Made by a program: the position numbers and the translations under genes. Under the pieces are notes generated by a model. That model did not search any database. It was not told where the DNA came from and saw nothing but the letters and a program-made list of their open reading frames with translations. This document shows, piece by piece, positions 1 through 7,712 of a DNA stretch of 64,000 nt (its first letter is position 1; each line of letters opens with the position of its first letter). This DNA comes from Oerskovia jenensis (GTDB taxonomy: Bacteria > Actinomycetota > Actinomycetes > Actinomycetales > Cellulomonadaceae), in assembly GCF_016907235.1 (NCBI RefSeq), contig NZ_JAFBBO010000001.1, forward strand, positions 3,472,001 to 3,536,000, given 5' to 3'.

Positions 1-1
1 G

Positions 2-217
2 CCCGACGGCGGAGGCTCGCCGGCCGCGTTCGGCGAGCCGCAGGCGCTGTTCACGGGGGAGTGGGGGCGGCTGCGTGCCGTGGTCCCGTTCCCCTTCCGG
101 CCCCAGGACCCGGACCGGCCGTGGGCGCTGCTCGTGCTGACGAACGAGACGGACGGGCGGGGGAGCCCGTCCGCGGGTGACGACCACCTGCTGCGGGTCG
201 GCTTCGGGACGGGCTGA
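2..217 (+). CDS. 3' fragment of an unidentified gene
   Basis: The frame starting at base 2 stays open for 71 codons and stops with TGA at 215-217. The peptide ends in ...LLVLTNETDGRGSPSAGDDHLLRVGFGTG. Third positions are strongly G/C, as in neighbouring real genes. The 5' part lies outside the window and I recognise no domain in what remains. It is followed by about 97 bp before metG. Confidence 0.55.
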   Translation, partial: PDGGGSPAAFGEPQALFTGEWGRLRAVVPFPFRPQDPDRPWALLVLTNETDGRGSPSAGDDHLLRVGFGTG

Positions 218-301
218 GCGGGTCCGGTCGCGGTCGACCGACGCGAGCGTCGCGGTCGCCGTGATCCTGGGACAGCGGCGCAGCAGCAGGGCCGAGCCAA
301 C

Positions 302-307
302 TACGAT
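302..307 (+). promoter_or_regulatory. -10 element for a leaderless metG transcript
   Basis: TACGAT lies 7 bp upstream of the ATG at 315. This spacing fits a leaderless mRNA, a common arrangement in actinobacteria. It argues against the in-frame ATG at 306, which overlaps the box. Confidence 0.45.
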
Positions 308-314
308 GAGGACC

Positions 315-1952
315 ATGCCTGACGCAGCCTCGGAGACCTTCTATCTCACGACCCCGATCTACTACGTGAACGACGCCCCGCACATCGGGCACGCGTACAC
401 GACGGTCGCGGCCGACGTCGTCACCCGCTGGCACCGCCAGCGCCAGGAGCCCGTGTGGTTCCTGACGGGGACGGACGAGCACGGTCAGAAGGTCATGCGC
501 ACGGCCGAGGCCAACGGCGTGACCCCTCAGGAGTGGGCGGACCGCCTGGTCGAGAGCTCGTGGAAGCCCGTCCTGCACACGCTCGACGCGCTCAACGACG
601 ACTTCATCCGCACCACGCAGCCCCGCCACACCGAGCGTGTACAGGCATTCATCCAGGACCTGTACAACAAGGGCGAGATCTACGCGGGCTCGTACGAGGG
701 CCCGTACTGCGTGGGCTGCGAGGAGTACAAGCTCCCGGGCGACCTGGTCGACGGCACGGGCGAGTACGAGGGCCAGAAGCTCTGCCCCATCCACGGCAAG
801 CCCGTCGAGATGCTCTCCGAGCAGAACTACTTCTTCAAGATGAGCGCGTACCAGGACCGCCTGCTCGCGCTCTACGAGGCGCACCCCGAGTTCGTCCAGC
901 CGGCCAGCGCTCGCAACGAGGTGCTCGCGTTCGTCAAGGGTGGGCTGCAGGACCTGTCGATCTCGCGCAACACGTTCGACTGGGGCATCCCCATCCCGTG
1001 GGACACCACGCACGTGCTCTACGTGTGGTTCGACGCGCTGCTCAACTACGCGACCGCCGTCGGGCTGGACAGCGACGACCCCGAGCAGCAGGCCAAGTTC
1101 GCGGCCACGTGGCCCGCGAGCGTGCACCTCGTCGGCAAGGACATCCTGCGCTTCCACGCGGTGATCTGGCCCGCGATGCTCATGGCCGCGGGCCTGCCGC
1201 TGCCCACGACCGTCTTCGCGCACGGCTGGCTCCTGGTCGGCGGCGAGAAGATGAGCAAGTCGAAGCTCACGGGCATCGCGCCGAGCCAGATCATCGACCA
1301 CTTCGGGTCCGACGCGTTCCGCTACTACTTCATGCGCGCCATCGCGTTCGGCCAGGACGGGTCGTTCTCGTGGGAGGACCTCTCGGCCCGCTACAACGCG
1401 GAGCTCGCGAACGGTTTCGGCAACCTGGCCTCGCGCGTCGCGGCCATGGTCGGCAAGTACTACGGCGGCGTGCTCCCGCAGGCAGGCCCCGCGGGCCCGG
1501 CCGAGCAGGCGCTCGAGCAGGTCGCCGCCCAGGCGGTCGCGGCTGCCGAGAAGGCGATCGACGCGCTCGCGATCCACGAGGCCATCAACGCGGTGTGGAC
1601 GCTCGTGGACGCCACGAACCTGTACCTCACCGAGCAGGAGCCGTGGAAGGTCGCCAAGGCCGACGAGGAGAAGCTGCCCGACGGCGGATCGGCGCAGGAG
1701 GGCCGTCTCGCCACGATCCTCGTCACGGCCGCCGAGGCGCTGCGCTCGCTCGCGGTGCTGCTCCACCCGATCACCCCGAAGGCCGCTCAGGCGCTGTGGG
1801 AGTCCTTGGGCGCCGCGGCGCCGCTCGGTGCGCTCGCGGTCCAGCCCGTCGACGGCGCCGCGCGCTTCGGTGCGTTGCCCGCGGGGACCACGGTCACCAA
1901 GGGTGCGTCGCTGTTCCCGCGGCTCGAGGACCCGGTCGTCGAGGGCGCCTGA
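315..1952 (+). CDS. metG: methionyl-tRNA synthetase
   Basis: This cytoplasmic class I synthetase charges tRNA-Met with methionine. The 545-residue protein shows the HIGH motif in HIGHAYTT near residue 24, a zinc knuckle region (CVGC ... CPIHGK) at about residues 135-160, and the KMSKS loop (GEKMSKSKLTGI) near residue 315. The C-terminal part looks like the helical anticodon-binding domain. There is no C-terminal EMAP/OB domain, as in short actinobacterial forms. I chose the ATG at 315 because a -10-like TACGAT precedes it by 7 bp. The tatD gene follows after only 2 bp, so the two are probably co-transcribed. Confidence 0.97.
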   Translation: MPDAASETFYLTTPIYYVNDAPHIGHAYTTVAADVVTRWHRQRQEPVWFLTGTDEHGQKVMRTAEANGVTPQEWADRLVESSWKPVLHTLDALNDDFIRTTQPRHTERVQAFIQDLYNKGEIYAGSYEGPYCVGCEEYKLPGDLVDGTGEYEGQKLCPIHGKPVEMLSEQNYFFKMSAYQDRLLALYEAHPEFVQPASARNEVLAFVKGGLQDLSISRNTFDWGIPIPWDTTHVLYVWFDALLNYATAVGLDSDDPEQQAKFAATWPASVHLVGKDILRFHAVIWPAMLMAAGLPLPTTVFAHGWLLVGGEKMSKSKLTGIAPSQIIDHFGSDAFRYYFMRAIAFGQDGSFSWEDLSARYNAELANGFGNLASRVAAMVGKYYGGVLPQAGPAGPAEQALEQVAAQAVAAAEKAIDALAIHEAINAVWTLVDATNLYLTEQEPWKVAKADEEKLPDGGSAQEGRLATILVTAAEALRSLAVLLHPITPKAAQALWESLGAAAPLGALAVQPVDGAARFGALPAGTTVTKGASLFPRLEDPVVEGA

Positions 1953-1954
1953 CC

Positions 1955-2884
1955 GTGGCCCGCAAGCGTGAGCGCGGCTGGCCGCCTGCCCCCGAGGCGC
2001 TGCCGCTGCCCGTGGTCGACGACCACACGCACCTCGAGTCGATCGCGGGCGTCCTGCCCGACGTCGACGAGGAGGGGCGCCCGGTGCCCGTCCCGACGGT
2101 CGAGCAGCACCTCGAGGACGCGGCCCGGGTGGGCGTGGACCGCATGGTCCAGGTCGGCTGCGACCTGCCCTCGGCGCGGCTGACCGACGTCCTGGTGCGC
2201 GAGCACCGGGCCCTCGTCGGCGCGATCGCGATCCACCCCAACGAGGCGACGCTGCACGCGGGCGTCACGGAGGTCGGCCCTGACGGGCTGACGCCGTCGC
2301 CCGAGGCGCGCCACGCCGTCGGGCTCGACGACGCGATCGCGGAGATCGCCGCGATCGCTCGCGGCAACGACCGCATCCGGGCGATCGGCGAGACGGGCAT
2401 GGACCTGTTCCGCACGGGTCCCCAGGGCGCGGCGGTCCAGCGTGAGTCCTTCCGCGCGCACGTCGCGCTCGCCAAGGAGCTCGGGCTCCCGCTCCAGATC
2501 CACGACCGCGACGCGCACGCCGAGGTCCTCGAGGTGCTCCTCGCCGACGGCGCCCCCGAACGGACCGTCTTCCACTGCTTCTCGGGGGACGCCGAGATGG
2601 CGAGGCTGTGCGCCGCGCAGGGCTGGTACCTGTCGTTCGCGGGGCCCGTGACGTTCGGCGCCAACGACGAGCTGCGCGCGGCTCTCGCGGCGGTCCCGCT
2701 CGCCCAGGTGCTCGTCGAGACCGACGCGCCCTACCTCACGCCGCACCCCTACCGTGGACGACCCAACGCCCCCTACCTGCTGCCCCACACGGTGCGCAAG
2801 GTCGCCGAGGTCACGGGTGTACCGCTCGTCGACGTCTGTGCACGGCTGAGCGCGACCGCAGAGCAGGTCTACGGCCCCTGGTGA
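1955..2884 (+). CDS. TatD-family metal-dependent DNase
   Basis: This 309-residue protein has the TatD amidohydrolase-fold signature: DDHTHLES near the N-terminus (metal-binding HxH), GETGMD in the middle, IHDRDA, HCFSGD, and ETDAPYLTPHPYRG near the C-terminus. The family comprises Mg2+-dependent 3'-5' DNases linked to DNA repair and quality control. The GTG start is 2 bp after the metG stop. The metG-tatD-rpfB-rsmA order is conserved in actinobacteria and supports the call. Confidence 0.93.
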   Translation: MARKRERGWPPAPEALPLPVVDDHTHLESIAGVLPDVDEEGRPVPVPTVEQHLEDAARVGVDRMVQVGCDLPSARLTDVLVREHRALVGAIAIHPNEATLHAGVTEVGPDGLTPSPEARHAVGLDDAIAEIAAIARGNDRIRAIGETGMDLFRTGPQGAAVQRESFRAHVALAKELGLPLQIHDRDAHAEVLEVLLADGAPERTVFHCFSGDAEMARLCAAQGWYLSFAGPVTFGANDELRAALAAVPLAQVLVETDAPYLTPHPYRGRPNAPYLLPHTVRKVAEVTGVPLVDVCARLSATAEQVYGPW

Positions 2885-2960
2885 GCCGGGGCCGGCGCGG
2901 GGCGCGCCGCCCGTAGGCCAGCGCGTCGGTGACGACGCGCCGGACGGACTTCCCCCGGAG

Positions 2961-2979
2961 GTCACGTATCCATTACGGT
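2961..2979 (+). promoter_or_regulatory. Direct-repeat element and -10 box upstream of the first muralytic gene
   Basis: GTCACGT-atcc-ATTACGG forms two 7-bp half-sites with an 11-bp period. The second half overlaps a TACGGT -10 box (2974-2979). Related elements sit over the promoters of the next two paralogues at 4351-4368 and 6147-6164. Confidence 0.4.
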
Positions 2980-3040
2980 CTGCATGTCCGTGATGCCCGG
3001 TGCGTCGCGAGCAGGTATGCGAGCAGAACGGAAGGTTCAC

Positions 3041-4219
3041 GTGGTCGGTCGCGCGAGCACCCCCAGGGACACCTTGACGGGCAGGCGGCGGCTCGTCGCG
3101 CAGGCGGCGATCCTCGCGACCGTGGTCGGTGCGACCGGCGTCTTCGCGCTCGCCCACAAGTCGGTCACGATCGATCTCGACGGCGAGGTCCGCACCGTGA
3201 GCGCCTACGGCTCCACGGTCGGTGAGCTGCTCGCCTTCCAGAAGATCGCGGTCAAGGAAGGCGACATCGTCGAGCCCGCGACCACGGTCGCGGCGAGCGA
3301 CGGGGGCACGATCGTCGTCCGCACGAGCCGCGAGGTCTCGCTCGAGCTCGACGGCGAGCCGCAGACCTTCGTCACGACGGCCAGCACCGTGGGCGAGCTC
3401 ATCAGCGCCCTCGGACCGCGCGCCGAGGGCGCCAAGACGTCGGCGTCGCGCTCTCAGGCGATCGGCCGCGAGCAGATCCGCGTCTCGACGCTCAAGACGG
3501 TCCACGTCGCGGTCGACGGCGGGATCGTCTCCGCGACCACGGCCGAGGCGTCGGTCCAGGGGGTCCTCGACCATGCAGGGATCGTCCTGGCCGAGGGCGA
3601 CGCGGTGTCGGTACCGCTCGGCGCCGCGGCGGTCGACGGCATGCTCATCCTGGTCACTCGTGCAGCGCAAGGGGCGGCGACCGTCACGGAATCGCTGCCC
3701 TTCGCCACCGAGGAGGTCAAGGATCCCTATCTGCCGCAGGGGCAGCGCAACGTCCGGACGTCCGGCAAGGTCGGCGAGGCGATCACCACGTACGAGATCC
3801 AGACGGTCGGAGGCGCCGAGGTCTCGCGGACGGTGCTCGAGCGGACGGTCACGCGCGAGCCGCGCACCGAGGTCGTCGTGGTGGGCACGCTCGACCCGTC
3901 GACGATCAAGGTCGACCCAGGTTCCTCCAAGGCGATCGCCAAGTCCCTCGCCGCTCAGCGCGGGTGGGGTGACGACCAGTTCGCGTGCCTCGACCTGCTC
4001 TGGACGAAGGAGAGCAAGTGGAACGCGACCGCGGAGAACCGGTCGAGCGGTGCCTACGGCATCCCGCAGGCGCTCCCTGGGTCGAAGATGGCCAGCGCGG
4101 GAGCCGACTGGCGGACCAACCCCGCGACGCAGATCACCTGGGGCCTGGGGTACATCGAGGGCCGCTACGGCACGCCGTGCGGGGCCTGGAGCCACTCGCA
4201 GGCCAAGGGGTGGTACTGA
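3041..4219 (+). CDS. DUF348/G5 cell-wall protein with SLT-like C-terminus (RpfB relative 1)
   Basis: This predicted secreted or membrane-anchored muralytic protein has 392 residues. An N-terminal hydrophobic segment (about residues 18-38) is followed by three DUF348 units (about 40-80, 96-135, 153-190). A G5 domain (about 212-285) and a C-terminal transglycosylase-like domain (about 308-392) come next. The last domain contains LWTKESKWNA, whose Glu is the likely catalytic residue, and ends in [11 protein letters not shown]. It is not the classic Rpf lysozyme domain. The GTG at 3041 has GGAAGG 5 bp upstream. ATG codons at 2984 and 3017 are alternatives, but 2984 sits too close to the -10 box to be transcribed. 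It lies between tatD and rsmA, the usual rpfB position. Confidence 0.85.
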   Translation: MVGRASTPRDTLTGRRRLVAQAAILATVVGATGVFALAHKSVTIDLDGEVRTVSAYGSTVGELLAFQKIAVKEGDIVEPATTVAASDGGTIVVRTSREVSLELDGEPQTFVTTASTVGELISALGPRAEGAKTSASRSQAIGREQIRVSTLKTVHVAVDGGIVSATTAEASVQGVLDHAGIVLAEGDAVSVPLGAAAVDGMLILVTRAAQGAATVTESLPFATEEVKDPYLPQGQRNVRTSGKVGEAITTYEIQTVGGAEVSRTVLERTVTREPRTEVVVVGTLDPSTIKVDPGSSKAIAKSLAAQRGWGDDQFACLDLLWTKESKWNATAENRSSGAYGIPQALPGSKMASAGADWRTNPATQITWGLGYIEGRYGTPCGAWSHSQAKGWY

Positions 4220-4220
4220 C

Positions 4221-4242
4221 CTCCCGGGAGTGAGCCCGGGAG
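4221..4242 (+). terminator. Hairpin after the first muralytic gene
   Basis: A perfect 8-bp stem, CTCCCGGG/CCCGGGAG, has a 6-nt loop and begins 2 bases after the stop codon. There is no U-tract, which is usual for GC-rich actinobacteria. Confidence 0.55.
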
Positions 4243-4340
4243 GGCGGACCTGTGAAGGTTTCACCCGGGTACGCCGCCTGAGGCCCGTGACATAGGCGGA
4301 GAAAACCGGACAGAGCGACGCCTCGACCCGTGTCGCAGGG

Positions 4341-4369
4341 TTGGCACTGCATAACGGATCGGTTACGGT
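4341..4369 (+). promoter_or_regulatory. Promoter of the Rpf-domain gene with embedded direct repeat
   Basis: TTGGCA (4341-4346), a 17-bp spacer and TACGGT (4364-4369) make a good sigma-70-type promoter. The spacer and -10 contain ATAACGG-atcg-GTTACGG, an 11-bp-period direct repeat. It is shared with the promoter at 6137-6165. Confidence 0.6.
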
Positions 4370-4374
4370 CAACT

Positions 4375-4623
4375 GTCGCGCGCTGCTGCCCGTCCTGTCG
4401 TCACCCGCTCATCACCGGGTGCCCAGGACCGGAGGGTGCGCGTCCTGCTGTGGTCCTGAGCACCGGGCCGTCGGCGGAAACGACAGCCGGATCGGTCGTT
4501 TCGGAACCAGCGGTGGGACACCCTCGGGTGACCTGCCCCGACGCTCCTCGGAGTGACGGGACCGCCGGTGGCGCACCGCGTCGCCCGAACTCCGTGCCCG
4601 GGAGGCTCGACGACTGGACTCGA
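4375..4623 (+). promoter_or_regulatory. Long 5' leader of the Rpf gene, possible structured RNA
   Basis: About 250 nt separate the predicted transcription start from the GTG at 4624, and I find no convincing gene here. The leader contains GGAACC followed by GGGTGACC, then a GCCCGAAC stretch. These loosely recall conserved pieces of the ydaO-type c-di-AMP riboswitch known upstream of actinobacterial rpf genes. The last ~20 nt match the leader of the downstream paralogue. The riboswitch identity is only a hypothesis. Confidence 0.3.
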
Positions 4624-5901
4624 GTGAACAACCCCCTGAACCGGTCCGCGAACGCGGCCAGCCCCCCTGCCCCCACTTCTTCCACCTCTGATGGTGTCGA
4701 GGCTGATGTCTCCGCCAGTTCGGCTGCGACGCGTCGTCGTCGGTGGCCCTTGATCGCTGGTGCGACTGCTGTCGCGCTCGTGGCGACCGGTGCGGTTGCC
4801 TATGGTTCGGCCAAGAAGACCGTCGAGCTCGATGTCGATGGTGAGATCACGACGGTGAGCACGTTCGCCGGTTCGGTCGAGGGTCTGCTCGCCGAGGAGG
4901 GTGTGCGGGTCACGGACAAGGACCTGATCGCCCCGGCGGGGGACTCTGCGCTGAAGAACGGTGCGGACGTCGTGGTGCGGTACGGCCGTCAGGTCACGGT
5001 GCAGACCGATGGTCAGCAGAGCGACGTGTGGCTCACCGCTCTGGACGCCGACGAGGCTCTGGACACCCTCGCGGGACGTGGCGCCGACGTGCGTCTGGTC
5101 GCCTCCCGCTCCACCGCCGACGGGCGCGCGGCGCTGCCGTTGCGCCTCGACGCGAACGGACCCGTCACGGTCGTCGCGGACGGCCAGACCACGACGGCCC
5201 CCGACGGCAGCATCGGGGTCAACTCGATCCTCGACCAGCAGGGTGTCGTGCTCGGTGAGCACGACCGCGTCTCGGTCGCCCGCGACGAGGCTGCGGACCC
5301 CGCGGTCTCCCTCGTCGTCCAGCGCGTCGCCGTGAGCGACGTCCCGACCGCCACGCCGATCCCCTTCGAGACGGTCACCGAGCAGGACGCGAACCGCTTC
5401 GCGGACCTGGACCCGGTCGTCAAGCAGGAGGGTGCGGAGGGCGTCTCGACCAAGGTCGAGACCATCACCACGGTCGACGGCGTCGAGGAGTCCCGCGTGC
5501 TGGTCTCGGACGGCGTGACGGCCGAGCCGGTCGCCAAGATCGTGGTGCAGGGCACCAAGGAGCGCCCGAAGGCTGCTCCCGCGCCCAAGCCGGCCGCCAC
5601 CCCGAAGGCGAGCGCGCCCGCTGCGGCCGCTCCCGCTCCGGCGGCGGCTCCGAGCACGGTGGGCGGCGACGTCTGGGCCGCGCTCGCGAAGTGCGAGTCG
5701 GGTGGCAACCCCGCGACGAACACCGGTAACGGCTACTACGGCCTGTACCAGTTCTCCGCCGGCACGTGGAAGTCGATGGGCGGCTCCGGCCTCCCGTCGC
5801 AGGCGTCCGCCGAGGAGCAGACGATGCGCGCCCAGATGCTCCAGGCGCGGTCGGGATGGGGCCAGTGGCCCGCCTGCTCGAAGAAGCTGGGCCTGCGCTG
5901 A
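4624..5901 (+). CDS. rpfB: Resuscitation-promoting factor, RpfB type
   Basis: This 425-residue cell-wall hydrolase carries an N-terminal Arg-rich cytoplasmic stretch and one membrane segment (about residues 42-60). DUF348 repeats, a G5 domain (about 240-315) and an Ala/Pro-rich linker (about 317-345) follow. It ends in the Rpf lysozyme-like domain, with WAALAKCESGGNP (catalytic Glu) and GYYGLYQFSAGTWKSMGG. Rpf proteins cleave peptidoglycan and promote regrowth from dormancy. The GTG start gives VNNPLNRSA and lacks a strong SD. Bases 4680-4979 are identical to 6439-6738 in the next gene, and T-ending codons there are more frequent than elsewhere in the gene. The gene has its own promoter and terminator. 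Confidence 0.93.
   Translation: MNNPLNRSANAASPPAPTSSTSDGVEADVSASSAATRRRRWPLIAGATAVALVATGAVAYGSAKKTVELDVDGEITTVSTFAGSVEGLLAEEGVRVTDKDLIAPAGDSALKNGADVVVRYGRQVTVQTDGQQSDVWLTALDADEALDTLAGRGADVRLVASRSTADGRAALPLRLDANGPVTVVADGQTTTAPDGSIGVNSILDQQGVVLGEHDRVSVARDEAADPAVSLVVQRVAVSDVPTATPIPFETVTEQDANRFADLDPVVKQEGAEGVSTKVETITTVDGVEESRVLVSDGVTAEPVAKIVVQGTKERPKAAPAPKPAATPKASAPAAAAPAPAAAPSTVGGDVWAALAKCESGGNPATNTGNGYYGLYQFSAGTWKSMGGSGLPSQASAEEQTMRAQMLQARSGWGQWPACSKKLGLR
4680..5350 (+). repeat. Duplicated block, copy 1 (N-terminal part of rpfB)
   Basis: The first 300 bp (4680-4979) match 6439-6738 perfectly by eye. The remainder is highly similar, with long further identical stretches such as 5217-5350. The block encodes the membrane segment and DUF348 units. 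It points to a recent duplication or gene conversion with the downstream paralogue. Confidence 0.85.
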
Positions 5902-5937
5902 GCAGCAGGACGGCCTGACGGGACCTGAGCCCGACGT

Positions 5938-5984
5938 CGAGAGGGTGCGGTGCGCAGCGAGAGCTGCGGGGCCGCACCCTCTCG
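5938..5984 (+). terminator. Strong hairpin after rpfB
   Basis: A 13-bp perfect stem pairs 5938-5950 with 5972-5984. Its loop contains a second 5-bp hairpin (GCAGC/GCTGC at 5954-5967). It lies 37 bp after the stop codon. Confidence 0.75.
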
Positions 5985-6040
5985 CCGCGTCCGGTGGGGG
6001 TGAGGGCTCGCGTCGAGCAGTCTCGTGCCCGGTCCGGCGA

Positions 6041-6085
6041 CGGTCCGTGCGGTCCGTGCGGTCCGAGAGGTCTGCGCGGTCTGCG
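6041..6085. repeat. Five tandem 9-bp repeats
   Basis: Copies read CGGTCCGTG, CGGTCCGTG, CGGTCCGAG, AGGTCTGCG and CGGTCTGCG. They sit between the rpfB terminator and the next promoter. No function is evident. Confidence 0.6.
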
Positions 6086-6136
6086 GCCGGGGTCCCGCTT
6101 CGTCCTGTGACGTGTCCCGCACACCACCCGATCGAC

Positions 6137-6165
6137 TTGGTTCCCCATAACGAATCGGTTACGGT
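6137..6165 (+). promoter_or_regulatory. Promoter of the third muralytic gene with embedded direct repeat
   Basis: TTGGTT (6137-6142), a 17-bp spacer and TACGGT (6160-6165) form the promoter. ATAACGA-atcg-GTTACGG (6147-6164) repeats the element found upstream of rpfB. Confidence 0.58.
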
Positions 6166-6171
6166 CGAGTG

Positions 6172-6373
6172 TCTCGCGTGCAGAGCTCACCAGAGTGTGA
6201 TCGCCGCGGGTGGCGCCGACCGGGAAGAAGCCCCGGGGTGCCCAGACCGCCGGATCGGCTGGTCGAGAACCCGGAGCGACGCCGTCGCCTTCGCGCCCTG
6301 CGCGGACCGGGGAGAGCCCGTCGAGGAGCCCATCGACCCCCCGTGCCCGGACAGCTCGACGACTGGACCCCGA
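6172..6373 (+). promoter_or_regulatory. Leader of the third muralytic gene, possible structured RNA
   Basis: About 200 nt lie between the predicted start of transcription and the GTG at 6374. A GAGAACCCGG piece and a CCCGGACAGCTCGAC piece near the 3' end resemble fragments of the ydaO c-di-AMP riboswitch core. The match is loose and needs a covariance-model scan. Confidence 0.28.
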
Positions 6374-7645
6374 GTGAAGAACCTCTTCAGAACCACCGTG
6401 AGCGCCCAGCGCGCGGCGCGTCACTCCACCCCTGTTCCTTCCACCTCTGATGGTGTCGAGGCTGATGTCTCCGCCAGTTCGGCTGCGACGCGTCGTCGTC
6501 GGTGGCCCTTGATCGCTGGTGCGACTGCTGTCGCGCTCGTGGCGACCGGTGCGGTTGCCTATGGTTCGGCCAAGAAGACCGTCGAGCTCGATGTCGATGG
6601 TGAGATCACGACGGTGAGCACGTTCGCCGGTTCGGTCGAGGGTCTGCTCGCCGAGGAGGGTGTGCGGGTCACGGACAAGGACCTGATCGCCCCGGCGGGG
6701 GACTCTGCGCTGAAGAACGGTGCGGACGTCGTGGTGCGTTATGGGCGTCAGGTGACGGTGCAGACCGATGGTCAGCAGAGTGACGTGTGGCTCACGGCTC
6801 TGGACGCCGACGAGGCTCTGGACACCCTCGCGGACCGTGGCGGCGACGTGCGTCTGGTCGCCTCCCGCTCCACCGCCGACGGACGCCCCGCGCTCGGCGT
6901 CAAGCTCGACGCGGACGGGCCCGTCAACGTGGTCGTCGACGGCCAGACGCTCGTCGCACCGGACGGCTCGATCGGGGTCGACGCGATCCTCGACCAGCAG
7001 GGTGTCGTGCTCGGTGAGCACGACCGGGTCTCGGTCGCCCGCGACGAGGCTGCGGACCCCGCGGTCTCCCTCGTCGTCCAGCGCGTCGCCGTGAGCGACG
7101 TCCCGACCGCCACGCCGATCCCCTTCGAGACCACGGTCCAGGAGGACGCCAACGTCTACAAGGACGAGGCGCCGACGGTCGCCCAGGAGGGCGCCGAGGG
7201 CGTGCACACCGTGGTCGAGCGGATCACCGTGGTCGACGGCGTCGAGGAGTCCCGCGAGGTCGTCTCGGACGGCGTGACGGCCGAGCCGGTCGCCAAGATC
7301 GTGGTGCAGGGCACCAAGGAACGCCCGAGCGGCCCCGCGGCGGCCGGGTCGGCACGCGAGATCGGGCGCCAGCTCGTCGCGGCCCGCGGTTGGGGCGGCG
7401 ACCAGTTCCAGTGCCTCGACAGGCTCTGGACCAAGGAGAGCAACTGGAACTCCTCCGCGACCAACCCGTCGTCGGGCGCCTTCGGGATCCCGCAGTCGCT
7501 GCCGGCGTCGAAGATGGCCTCGGCGGGTGCCGACTATCGGACCAACCCCGCGACCCAGATCACCTGGGGCCTGAACTACATCGCGGGCAGCTACGGCACC
7601 CCGTGCGCGGCCTGGAGCCACTCCCAGGCGAAGAACTGGTACTGA
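6374..7645 (+). CDS. DUF348/G5 protein with SLT-like C-terminus (RpfB relative 3, chimeric)
   Basis: This 423-residue predicted cell-wall lytic protein has an N-terminal ~320 residues (membrane segment, DUF348 units, G5 domain) nearly identical to the upstream rpfB, in part at 100% DNA identity. Its C-terminal ~95 residues instead match the first gene of the trio. They include [35 protein letters not shown] and the ending [11 protein letters not shown]. The domain switch lies just after VVQGTKERP (about base 7328). It therefore looks like a recombinant of its two neighbours. The GTG start (VKNLFRTT) corresponds to the rpfB start. Confidence 0.88.
   Translation: MKNLFRTTVSAQRAARHSTPVPSTSDGVEADVSASSAATRRRRWPLIAGATAVALVATGAVAYGSAKKTVELDVDGEITTVSTFAGSVEGLLAEEGVRVTDKDLIAPAGDSALKNGADVVVRYGRQVTVQTDGQQSDVWLTALDADEALDTLADRGGDVRLVASRSTADGRPALGVKLDADGPVNVVVDGQTLVAPDGSIGVDAILDQQGVVLGEHDRVSVARDEAADPAVSLVVQRVAVSDVPTATPIPFETTVQEDANVYKDEAPTVAQEGAEGVHTVVERITVVDGVEESREVVSDGVTAEPVAKIVVQGTKERPSGPAAAGSAREIGRQLVAARGWGGDQFQCLDRLWTKESNWNSSATNPSSGAFGIPQSLPASKMASAGADYRTNPATQITWGLNYIAGSYGTPCAAWSHSQAKNWY
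6439..7129 (+). repeat. Duplicated block, copy 2 (N-terminal part of third muralytic gene)
   Basis: This is the partner of 4680-5350. Bases 6439-6738 are identical to 4680-4979, and the rest differs at scattered positions. Confidence 0.85.
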
Positions 7646-7699
7646 GCCCCCACCCACGGCGAAGCCCGCTCGGCAGAGGGGACGCACCTGCTCACCCGG

Positions 7700-7705
7700 T
7701 AGGCT
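7700..7705 (+). promoter_or_regulatory. -10 element for leaderless rsmA
   Basis: TAGGCT lies 7 bp upstream of the rsmA ATG at 7713. No Shine-Dalgarno sequence is visible, so transcription probably begins at or next to the start codon. Confidence 0.4.
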
Positions 7706-7712
7706 TCCCTGC

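Noticed and set aside
1787-4372. An 861-codon minus-strand frame over metG, tatD and the first muralytic gene
   Set aside because: All three plus-strand genes have clear protein motifs. This frame has none and is a GC-driven shadow.
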